Part shown: positions 8,401-12,123 of the stretch, one piece after another
How the letters are laid out: every line of letters starts with the position of its first letter
Position numbering within the stretch: the first letter of the stretch is position 1
Notes under the pieces: generated by a model
What the model was told of the DNA's origin: nothing
What the model saw: only the letters and a program-made list of their open reading frames with translations
Databases searched by the model: none
Made by a program: the position numbers and the translations under genes
NCBI GenBank assembly: GCA_017958845.1
Contig: JAGDBW010000031.1
Coordinates: 1 to 12,123, forward strand
Length of the DNA: 12,123 nt
Direction: 5' to 3'
Source: Clostridia bacterium
Lineage (GTDB): Bacteria > Bacillota > Clostridia > Oscillospirales > CAG-272

Positions 8401-9815
8401 ACGCGGGACGCCGCTACGCCGTCGAGGGCGGCCGCGCCGTGGACGGCTCCGACTATATGTACGCCGAAGCCTGCTACCGCATGGACGCCGATCTGTACTT
8501 TAACGAAAACAGCGAAAACTACGCCGCCTGGTCGGTCTTTGCGCCTCTGCGCACCGACTGGACCGGCACCCCGCCCGCGAGAGTCTGGACCAGCATCGGC
8601 ACCGCCTCCCTGCCCTTTGGCGGCGTCTTTGACGGCAACGGACACAAGATCATTGGTCTCTATACCATGGGCGGCAACGACTCGACCGGCTCGCTGTTCG
8701 GACAGCTCATCGGCGCGACCGTCAAAAACCTGACCGTCACCCGCTCGTCGCTCAACTGCAACTTTGCCTCCAACGGCCAGAACGCGCGCGTCGGCGGTAT
8801 CGCGAGCTTTGCCAACCTTTCGACCCTCGACAACTGCCGCGTGACCGACGTGACGATCCACTCCACCGGCCGCGCGGGCGGTCTGCTCGGCTCCGCCTGC
8901 AACAAGTCGCAGGATCCGCTGATCATCCGAAACTGCACCGTCGACGCCGAGATCTGCTCCGGCTTTAACGCCACGCAGATCGTCAATGTCAACGCCGGCG
9001 GTCTGATCGGCAACCTGGCCGTCCACAGCGCCTGCCTGGTGGTCGAAAACTGCGCCGTGTCCGGCACGATCCGGTCCAAGGGCAACGCCGCCGGCCTCGT
9101 CAACTGCGGCACCGCCAACCCGATGCTCTGGATCACCGGCTACGCCAACCGGGCGAGCATGACCTCGACCGCGGGCGAGGCGTCCGGCTGTATCTCCGCC
9201 TTCTATTCTACCAGTTCGTCCGCCATCAACCTGCTCCAGGGCGTCGTCAACTACGGCGCGGTCACCGGCGCGACCTACGCGGGCGGTCTGCTCAGCACGC
9301 GCACCAACGCCACCAGCGCCGGCACCGGCTACTTTACCTTCTACGGATGCGCCAACTACGGCGCGGTCACCTGCACGGCGGCGTCCGATCCCGACGGCAT
9401 CGGCCTCGGCGCGGCCGGCGGTCTGGTCGGCTATGCCACCTCGCAGAACGCGATCTGCTTTGCCGGTTGTGTCAGCGACTGCACGCTCTCCGGCCTGCAC
9501 CGCGGGCAGGTGGTCGGCTTCCTCTTTGACAAATCCGTGACCGAAAACGGCCAGTGGGCCGGCAGCCTGGTGCTCTACGCGGGCGCCGAAGGCGACGGTT
9601 TCGGCGCCGGTTCCTACGCTCCCAAGGGCACCTACACCGCCGTGGCGGCCGCCGATCTGGCGAGCGCCGACAACGCCGCCGTACTGAAAGCGCGCTGTGA
9701 CGCCGACATCGGCAAAGACCACCGCTACTCGACCACGATCTACACCTTTGGCGAGGTCGAGTGGAGCGTCTCCGACGGACGGCTCATCCCCGCCATGGTA
9801 CAGCCCGAAAACTGA
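2475..9815 (+). CDS. Giant multidomain surface lipoprotein (InlB-type, beta-helix, LRR, Ig-like and GLUG modules)
   Basis: This 2446-residue protein is exported and probably tethered to the outer face of the cell membrane. It opens with a lipoprotein signal peptide: MKR, a Leu-rich core, then lipobox LSGC with Cys21 as lipidation site. A Pro/Thr linker follows. Domains in order are: two InlB B-type (Listeria-Bacteroides) repeats at about 43-104 and 110-176; a Cys-rich segment at 183-264 with three CxxC pairs; a right-handed beta-helix at about 268-600 with HTDAIQ at 463-468; a linker to about 730; BspA-like LRRs at about 731-921; Ig-like MBG-type repeats at about 1002-1155; a GLUG beta-helix at about 1156-1612; four more Ig-like repeats at about 1613-1935; and a second GLUG beta-helix at about 1936-2395. 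There is no LPXTG, SLH or C-terminal membrane segment, so the N-terminal lipid is the only anchor seen. The role is inferred as adhesion or glycan interaction; no enzyme activity is shown. The gene is transcribed alone. The start is set by the AGGAG site and signal peptide. Confidence 0.93.
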   Translation: MKRFAALILLLLCGLLVLSGCEKRKQNDPPATTPATDPPVVYVTLSFVSDGEAVDERVVASGSAGGAAPTYYKKGYELDGWFAADGTEYDPAAALSADAVYTARSHRRTYAVTFVDDEGNELAPAQQVLYEGVARRPDDPTPPTDKIFDAWTCRGEIYDFENTPVTGNVTLIAAFAPDPVATCDHSRNTNRLSCLESTVCSFCGKNIPATGHHWLIAGHTDGTCEEEGKYLYVCSHCDGERSIDDGLPLAAHVFENGACVHCGVSALYTASAQDPDTLPMPDRYNTGAGAPVGPYADHTLTRVTDSGMWSGVPIIRSVASNGDVTYRINTDALSGAGKSEIVLCDLDFSDGYFRMPQGIKNYTFVENFENDPTGGRFCFRFVNCLFDTVGGNGSGGYNGSAYNTCCRFEYCSLVQIGSSNVILDHCRFGGNDDRDATNPMQNFFVFHSYVTDKESIGYERELHTDAIQIYGYGPNESTIVAKNIHYYNFRAEMPSVYYTGSQSYTNSILMISLDYNNAENISFEHCYINGCGCPIMINDHPHAADADKGGKYGSGMGRYRMTDVVYRDIIHGCANQYSNIISSDVVNQFTGVLRPETTSEVVMEDWNKAADALYVGSVWYKDGKLYVSATNETNIGRELTVVTPDGARTFVIERCPLYIEFEDDRTYREFPFDVLCEIECDEPDWVVCFDTSAVPRQVRCLHFADPTAPVSVDLSLLAAAEPPAVPAELAHGHFGSRVFYDVTADGVMHIYGAGAIPDQSENELIATGYYAVRDRITRVVIDPDVTSVGAYLFKDMFALTSVSLPSTITKIGTHAFEGCASLTDVRIPYGVTSVGAYAFADCISLTDITVPSTVGASAGAGAFSGCTGLRSAAFLGTVMQGRMFENCENLETILLSGSLRRIADMAFYNCPALREVRYTGTAATAAEISIGAAGNCALPGSARMPRIESMTYVDEAVAVELEDRGLADREPKTPTHNWTKYETWRMQYANSRGVYGRAVASFAIGICPSKVYDGQPFAPDFATDSDGEITYKWLRGGVVLDGAPVDAGRYVVVIYVSGTENYKPLEFHQTVYIRQASASLSITTGSLDKDFDGLPVGAPAYTSNSTATPEIKWYFGEALCDGAPYMPGSYRVVVTMPDNGNYTSVSRELSFEIRLPAGVSAWDGTAASAFDGGAGSESDPWQIRTAEQLARLAALVNDPATHDAYASACYVLTGDIHLNLGVSAYAAWYTTAPARAWTSVGCGAAVGFSGHFDGRGHVIYGLYARTPSGTDPYAAALFGCLTGGAVVENLRISFANIVSEYTNVYASFVAAYADEATVRGVTVTDAALNAYNNAGGIVGLIDMSIGETTVEDCSVTATITGRGSNPFYLAGIVGYAKENYKSTKYPLTIRGCVTHGSIKTRKDGAGIVNARANMILSIENCVNYMDITTTRDGNIAGIVTGIYTSAGGYGITLRDCVNFGDLYAVGSIAGGLISSASLKACTLTVENCANYGAVKADAGKAGGLIGNLAGDSGATSRIILCNVFSTVAGENPTGNFALIGGGEVTHSNLTCENVGYPAGELVTYEGTPAGTVAVNFAAPMSYLEALNRCADDNGLTRWEEGGRGLRLVGDVVILTASLDKYEDGLPVALPAYAVRVGDGEVGILFYQNGVLLPGAPAAPGDYRVIVALAATDAASGAQAVLDFCISVEGSATLSIAALDKVYDGSPVADPAIRTTNEGAAVTYEWYRGEIGAGVKLDAAPTDAGRYYVTVSVAAVGDYAAVSKSKAFEIAKAPGSITGVTNPGRAYNGEPLTIGTPVSPGTEPVTVEWYRGSYAAPGEKLSGAPTDVGSYALVLSTPEQANYLAALVCFDVTITRIPSTITVSGTPARATDGTPASVPAYEHTQSGGAITVTWTTASGDVLAEAPSAPGSYKLILSLSQSGNYAGCTVEIPFDLWELGLVWNGGLAASFVRGTGLYDDPFVIETPEQLALLASLVNAGRRYAVEGGRAVDGSDYMYAEACYRMDADLYFNENSENYAAWSVFAPLRTDWTGTPPARVWTSIGTASLPFGGVFDGNGHKIIGLYTMGGNDSTGSLFGQLIGATVKNLTVTRSSLNCNFASNGQNARVGGIASFANLSTLDNCRVTDVTIHSTGRAGGLLGSACNKSQDPLIIRNCTVDAEICSGFNATQIVNVNAGGLIGNLAVHSACLVVENCAVSGTIRSKGNAAGLVNCGTANPMLWITGYANRASMTSTAGEASGCISAFYSTSSSAINLLQGVVNYGAVTGATYAGGLLSTRTNATSAGTGYFTFYGCANYGAVTCTAASDPDGIGLGAAGGLVGYATSQNAICFAGCVSDCTLSGLHRGQVVGFLFDKSVTENGQWAGSLVLYAGAEGDGFGAGSYAPKGTYTAVAAADLASADNAAVLKARCDADIGKDHRYSTTIYTFGEVEWSVSDGRLIPAMVQPEN
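2601..3002 (+). other. Two InlB B-type (Listeria-Bacteroides) repeats
   Basis: The encoded residues (about 43-104 and 110-176) fit the family pattern: VTF-like strand, turn, K/D-x-F/Y-GW/AW core and a closing strand ending in TAxF or TARS. The second copy reads YAVTFVDDEGNEL near its start and VTLIAAF at its end. These small beta-grasp-like modules act as stalk or spacer units in Gram-positive surface proteins. Confidence 0.7.
3021..3266 (+). other. Cys-rich CxxC segment of the lipoprotein
   Basis: Residues 183-264 contain nine cysteines, including the pairs C200-C203, C234-C237 and C259-C262. These lie within a pattern of the form CxxCG...GHxW...GTC...G.Y.Y.CxxC, known from clostridial surface proteins. 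It may bind metal or form disulfides, but its function is unknown. Confidence 0.6.
3276..4271 (+). other. Right-handed beta-helix (pectate-lyase-like fold) domain
   Basis: Residues about 268-600 show short repeating strands with polar turns (for example FVNCLFDTV, FEYCSLVQI, LDHCRFGGN, FEHCYINGC). They include ELHTDAIQIYG around 461-471, a motif type seen in parallel beta-helix proteins, and IMINDHPH near 535. The fold is common to polysaccharide lyases, hydrolases and adhesins. I cannot assign catalytic residues, so binding or enzymatic action on glycans is only a possibility. Confidence 0.6.
4665..5237 (+). repeat. BspA-like leucine-rich repeat block
   Basis: Residues about 731-921 open with a FxxRVFYDVTADGVMHIYGAG-type entry strand, then carry repeated units such as LTSVSLPSTITKIGTHAFEGC and LTDVRIPYGVTSVGAYAFADC. 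Each ends in AF.xC before the next Leu-Thr start. This is the LRR_5 (Treponema/BspA) pattern, usually linked to host or matrix binding. Confidence 0.8.
5478..5939 (+). repeat. Tandem Ig-like (MBG/YDG-type) repeats, first pair
   Basis: Residues about 1002-1155 hold two copies of a beta-sandwich repeat: KVYDGQP or KDFDGLP at the start, then a WLRGG or WYFGE strand, LDGAP or CDGAP, DAGRYVVV or MPGSYRVVV, and a GTENY or DNGNY turn. Such repeats act as spacers in secreted proteins. Confidence 0.75.
5940..7311 (+). repeat. GLUG-type beta-helix module 1
   Basis: Residues about 1156-1612 start with WDGTAAS, then DPWQIRTAEQLARLAALVN, and a GHFDGRGHVIYGLY turn. Rungs follow with AGGIVG-like motifs (nt near 6474, 6580, 6684, 6779, 6880, 6976), each paired with a Cys-bearing strand such as VENCANYGAV. 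This is the GLUG-repeat pattern of secreted Firmicute and Bacteroidete proteins. Confidence 0.75.
7312..8279 (+). repeat. Four tandem Ig-like (MBG/YDG-type) repeats
   Basis: Residues about 1613-1935 hold four copies, opening with DKYEDGLP, DKVYDGSP, RAYNGEP and RATDGTP. Each shares the later PGDYRVIV, DAGRYYVTV, DVGSYALVL or PGSYKLIL strand. The third and fourth copies have drifted most. Confidence 0.75.
8281..9660 (+). repeat. GLUG-type beta-helix module 2
   Basis: Residues about 1936-2395 repeat the plan of module 1: WNGGLAASF, DPFVIETPEQLALLASLVN, VWTSIG, GVFDGNGHKIIGLYT. Rungs follow with AGGLLG/AGGLIG motifs (nt near 8791, 8875, 8995, 9087, 9178, 9279, 9415) and Cys strands such as VENCAVSGTI and FYGCANYGAV. 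A short tail ending in a W-x-V-x-DGRLIP motif closes the protein. Confidence 0.75.
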
Positions 9816-9841
9816 TCCCGGGCTCCCTGCTCCGTCCCCTT

Positions 9842-9898
9842 TCGTTCCGTTTCTCTTTTCCCCGCCCCGCGGGCGGGGAGAAGAGCCGATCGGAACGA
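9842..9898. repeat. Large imperfect inverted repeat after the lipoprotein gene
   Basis: The outer arms TCGTTCCG (9842-9849) and CGGAACGA (9891-9898) are perfect. After an asymmetric internal loop, the inner arms 9853-9867 and 9871-9885 pair over 15 bp with one G-T wobble around a CGC loop. It starts 27 bp past the stop codon. Neither strand has a T tract after it, so it does not look like a standard terminator; it may block 3' exonucleases or be part of a small dispersed repeat. Confidence 0.7.
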
Positions 9899-9903
9899 CA
9901 GCA

Positions 9904-9940
9904 AAAAAAGCGGCGCACGATTTTCGTGCGCCGCTTTTTT
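9904..9940 (+). terminator. Perfect bidirectional intrinsic terminator
   Basis: Arms 9904-9920 and 9924-9940 form a perfect 17-bp stem with a 3-base loop. The core GCGGCGCACGA is flanked by six A on one side and six T on the other, so it can stop transcription from both directions. It lies 88 bp past the lipoprotein stop and faces the convergent HD gene. Confidence 0.93.
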
Positions 9941-10064
9941 CGTCCTAAAAAGAAAAAAGGCCGGGAGAGCGAAGAGAAAAAGCAAGGAAAAAGGCGGGAG
10001 GACCCCCAAGGAGAAAAAAGAAGGCGGCGCGGCGCACTTTTCTGCGGGGCGGCCCGGCCAACGG
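9941..10064. other. Purine-rich intergenic spacer between convergent genes
   Basis: I see no gene. About 9946-10023 on the plus strand is nearly all A and G apart from a short CCCCC stretch. As left of the transketolase operon, this makes the downstream side of the minus-strand gene pyrimidine-rich. Confidence 0.5.
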
Positions 10065-10090
10065 AAAAAGGCGGCTCGTATCGAGCCGCC
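10065..10090 (-). terminator. Intrinsic terminator of the thiI-HD operon
   Basis: On the minus strand GGCGGCTCG and CGAGCCGCC form a perfect 9-bp stem with a 3-base loop (10070-10090), followed by five T (complement of 10065-10069). It lies 43 bp past the HD gene stop. The plus strand lacks a T run, so this acts for the minus-strand operon. Confidence 0.88.
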
Positions 10091-10133
10091 TTGTGCGTCG
10101 GAGGGCGTTTGGTCTTTCGGGGTCTTTTCGGGG

Positions 10134-10723
10134 TCACTGTTCGCCGCTGCGTTCGGCAAAGAAGGTGGCCTCGGTGTCGGCGATGGAGAGCGCCACCGCG
10201 AGGGGAAACATCTCAAACGCCGCGCCGACGTTGCGGGCGTTGTTCTCCTCCGAAAAGCCCATGTGATAGCGGATGGCAAAGGCCTCGTCGCGGGTGAGCT
10301 TCATGTAGCCGGAGATCATGTAGACGGATTTTTCGCCGTGGCCGTAGGGGAGCTGGTCGTTGAACTCATAGTAGGGCACGGTCTTCCAGCGGCCGAACTC
10401 GTCCTTGACGTTGCGGGAGCCGACCTTGTAGATATTGACCTTGCACAGGTCGTGGAGCAGGGCGACGATGGCCACCGACTCGCGGGGGAACAGCAGACCG
10501 AACTTTTCCCGCACGATGGGGCGGTCCAGATAGTCGGTCAGGCAGTCGTAGACGTTGAGCGAATGGGCGCACAGGCCCCCTCCCACGCGTTGTGGTAGCG
10601 GGTGGAGGCCGGAGCGGTAAAGAAGTCGCTGCCCGGTCCGGTCAGCCACTCGAGCAGCTTGTCCGCTCCGTCGCGGTGGATCTCGGTCCGGTAGATGTCG
10701 ATAAATCTCTCCTGGTTGGTCAT
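10134..10723 (-). pseudogene. HD-domain phosphohydrolase, frameshifted
   Basis: Two overlapping frames together encode one HD-superfamily protein. The N-terminal part (start 10723, MTNQERFIDIYRTEIH...) runs to WEG at about residue 49, then the reading frame jumps into GLCAHSLNVYDCL to the stop at 10134. One extra G in the run at 10576-10580 (C5 on the plus strand) would restore a 196-residue protein. The rebuilt protein has the metal-binding HD set His54, His91-Asp92 (LLHDLCKV) and Asp183 (SIADTEAT), plus His129 and His154. Such proteins usually hydrolyse nucleotide or other phosphate esters; the substrate here is unknown. A GAGG ribosome site at 10731-10734 supports the start. The gene follows thiI by 16 bp in the same operon. 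Both halves keep normal sequence, so a recent mutation or a sequencing error is more likely than old decay. Confidence 0.85.
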
Positions 10724-10730
10724 AGATGTT

Positions 10731-10734
10731 CCTC
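10731..10734 (-). promoter_or_regulatory. Ribosome binding site of the HD gene
   Basis: GAGG on the minus strand lies 7 bases before the ATG at 10723 and just after the thiI stop. It supports the MTNQERF start over the internal ATG at 10649, which would begin out of frame with the conserved N-terminal half. Confidence 0.75.
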
Positions 10735-10739
10735 GTTTT

Positions 10740-11915
10740 CTATTTCATACGGCGCTCGACGGTCTCGCGGGTGGCCAGCGCCCGCTCGCACAGACCGTCA
10801 AAGTCCACCTTGGCAAGCTCGGCCTCAAAGGCGTCGGGGCGGGGTTTTGTGTGCGGATGGCGCGGGGTGAAGACCGTACAGCAATCCTCGTAGGGCAAAA
10901 TGGAGGTCTCAAAGGTATCGATGCGCCGGGCGTAGGCGATGATCTCGCTCTTGTCCAGTCCGACGCAGGGGCGAAAGAGCGGCATCTCCAGCCCCGCGCC
11001 GGTGACGGCCATCGACGCGAGCGTCTGGCTGGCCACCTGTCCCAGCGACTCGCCGGTGACCAGCGCCTCGCATCCCTGCTCGCGGGCGCAGGCCTGGGCC
11101 AGCCGCATCATAAAGCGGCGGAGCAGCAGGGTAAAATAGTCCTCGTCGCAATCCCGCATCAGGGTCTCCTGTATCTCGGTCAGCGAGATCACGTGCACCC
11201 GCAGGCGGCCCGTGTAGACACAGAGCTTGTCGGCCAGGGTCAGGACCTTTTCGCGCGCTTGTTGGCTGGTGTAGGGCGGGGTCTCAAAGTAGACGGCGTC
11301 CAGCGCCAGCCCCCGCTTGGCCATCAGATAGCCCGCGACCGGGCTGTCGATGCCGCCCGACAGGAGCAGCATCCCGCGTCCGGACGAGCCGTAGGGCAAG
11401 CCGCCCGCGCCGGGCGTCTGTCCGGCGTGCACGTAGGCGCAGCGGTCGCGCACCTCGACCCGGATCTCGGCCTCGGGGTCGTGCAGATCGACCCTGCACC
11501 CCGGCACGGAGGCGAGGATCACGCCGCCGACCCGCGCCGCGATCTCGGGCGAGGGGACGGGAAAGGATTTGTCAGATCGTTTGGCGTCTACGCGAAAGCG
11601 TCTGACGCCCGCCATCAGCGGCGGCAGATAGTCCCGCGCGCAGGCGAGGATGGCCTCCATGTTCTTTTCGCACTCGGCGGCGCGGACCACGCCGACCAGC
11701 CCGAACACCCGGCAGGCCAGTTCGTGCATCCGCGTAAGGTCGCAGGTCTCGTCCTGCGGCTCGATGTAGACGGTGCTCTGGAGCATATAGACGCGAAACC
11801 GCCCGCAGGTCTCGGCGCGGCGGCGCAGCGAACGGAGCAGGATGCTCTCAAAGTTCGAGCGGTTGGCGCCTTTGAGGATGGTCTCGCCCAACTTGCAAAG
11901 GATGATCTCTTTCAT
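10740..11915 (-). CDS. thiI: tRNA 4-thiouridine synthase / sulfurtransferase ThiI
   Basis: ThiI (391 aa) activates U8 of tRNA with ATP and inserts sulfur to make 4-thiouridine; in some bacteria it also serves thiamine thiazole synthesis. The N-terminus starts MKEIILCKLGETILKGANR, typical of the NFLD region. A THUMP RNA-binding domain follows at about 60-165, then the PP-loop SGGIDSP at 186-192. Conserved downstream blocks are LVTGESLGQVASQTL at 285-299, RPCVGLDKSEI at 315-325 and EDCCTVFTPRHP at 343-354, where Cys345 or Cys346 is the likely sulfur-handling cysteine. It lacks the C-terminal rhodanese domain of the ~480 aa E. coli form, so thiazole-related work is not expected and sulfur must come from a partner desulfurase. 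None is in the window. The ribosome site is weak: only a GGACG-like stretch precedes the ATG. It is the first gene of an operon with the HD gene. Confidence 0.96.
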   Translation of the reverse strand: MKEIILCKLGETILKGANRSNFESILLRSLRRRAETCGRFRVYMLQSTVYIEPQDETCDLTRMHELACRVFGLVGVVRAAECEKNMEAILACARDYLPPLMAGVRRFRVDAKRSDKSFPVPSPEIAARVGGVILASVPGCRVDLHDPEAEIRVEVRDRCAYVHAGQTPGAGGLPYGSSGRGMLLLSGGIDSPVAGYLMAKRGLALDAVYFETPPYTSQQAREKVLTLADKLCVYTGRLRVHVISLTEIQETLMRDCDEDYFTLLLRRFMMRLAQACAREQGCEALVTGESLGQVASQTLASMAVTGAGLEMPLFRPCVGLDKSEIIAYARRIDTFETSILPYEDCCTVFTPRHPHTKPRPDAFEAELAKVDFDGLCERALATRETVERRMK

Positions 11916-11939
11916 GGATGCGTCCGTTTTGTCCGATCG

Positions 11940-11965
11940 GCCGCCGGCCTGTTTCGGCGGGCGGC
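11940..11965 (-). promoter_or_regulatory. G/C hairpin in the thiI mRNA leader
   Basis: On the minus strand GCCGCCCGCC (complement of 11956-11965) pairs with GGCCGGCGGC (complement of 11940-11949) over ten positions with one C-C mismatch and a 6-base loop. It lies 24 bases before the thiI ATG and about 20 bases after the predicted start point. No known riboswitch motif is recognised. Confidence 0.45.
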
Positions 11966-11993
11966 GGGCGGCGCTTTCTTTTTTTTCTTATCT

Positions 11994-12022
11994 ATCCTAC
12001 CATATCCCGCGCGAAAAAACAA
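11994..12022 (-). promoter_or_regulatory. Predicted promoter of the thiI-HD operon
   Basis: On the minus strand: -35 TTGTTT (12017-12022), a 17-base spacer, and -10 TAGGAT (11994-11999) preceded by TGG, another extended -10. The start point would be near 11987, giving a leader of about 70 bases. The -10 hexamer is identical to that proposed for the lipoprotein gene. Confidence 0.65.
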
Positions 12023-12123
12023 GAGCGGGAATCCGGGCGGACGGACAAAAAGGGAGTGGCGGGGCGGGGGCGCGGAGCGGACAGGGGGCACAAAAGGCCG
12101 CGGGTGGCAAAAAAAACGGCGCG
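12023..12123. other. Intergenic DNA at the right edge
   Basis: I see no gene. The last bases (eight A from 12109, then CGGCGCG) look like the left arm of a terminator cut by the window edge; the terminators at 135 and 9904 begin with a similar A run followed by a G/C stem. It would end a minus-strand gene lying to the right. Confidence 0.3.

Noticed and set aside
6474..9450. CRISPR-like regular spacing of similar segments
   Set aside because: The periodicity is at the protein level (AGGLIG rungs of GLUG repeats); the DNA repeats are degenerate and lack identical repeat units.
4356..9722. 1788-codon open frame on the minus strand inside the lipoprotein gene
   Set aside because: Its codons are exact reverse complements of the sense codons. 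It is Gly/Val/Asp/Arg-rich with no recognisable domain, and is explained by avoidance of TTA, CTA and TCA in the real gene.
9761..10297. Open frames across the convergent intergenic region on both strands
   Set aside because: Lys/Arg-rich translations cross two clear terminators and the large inverted repeat; they reflect purine-rich DNA, not genes.
10263..10598. Open plus-strand frame opposite the HD gene
   Set aside because: It is codon-aligned antisense to the HD gene, whose sense translation has clear metal-binding motifs.

Overview
The window is GC-rich, with compact operons, strong G/C hairpin terminators and a Gram-positive style lipoprotein. Transketolase is split into two genes, ThiI is the short form, and the large surface protein combines InlB-type, BspA-type LRR, MBG-type Ig and GLUG modules. 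Together these suggest a high-GC anaerobic Firmicute of the Clostridia (Oscillospiraceae- or Christensenellales-like), probably from gut or another host-associated community. This placement is inference from gene content. No rRNA, tRNA, CRISPR array, transposase or phage gene is visible.

Layout. Positions 300-2069 (minus strand) hold a two-gene operon for split transketolase: the N-terminal, TPP-binding half first, then the C-terminal half. It is driven by an extended -10 promoter at 2102-2130 and closed by a hairpin terminator at 135-174. Across a ~400 bp divergent intergenic region, 2475-9815 (plus strand) encodes one 2446-residue secreted lipoprotein that fills 60% of the window. Its order is: lipobox signal peptide, two InlB-type B repeats, a CxxC-rich segment, a right-handed beta-helix with an HTDAIQ motif, a BspA-like LRR block, two Ig-like (MBG) repeats, a GLUG beta-helix, four more Ig-like repeats, and a second GLUG beta-helix. 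It looks like a membrane-tethered adhesin or glycan-interacting protein.

The 318 bp convergent intergenic region (9816-10133) holds a large imperfect hairpin, a perfect bidirectional terminator and a second terminator for the opposite strand. On the minus strand, 10134-11915 is a thiI operon: ThiI (tRNA 4-thiouridine synthase), then a small HD-domain phosphohydrolase 16 bp downstream. The HD gene is broken by a one-base deletion in a G run and reads as a frameshifted gene or assembly error. The right-hand 200 bp carries the thiI promoter and leader, then intergenic DNA.

The three units (transketolase, surface lipoprotein, thiI-HD) are separately transcribed and have no obvious shared pathway. 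All three predicted promoters share a TGn extended -10 element, and the two with longer leaders have a G/C hairpin near the predicted 5' end. The most distinctive object is the composite lipoprotein. I see no clear evidence of a new defence, mobile or RNA-based system.
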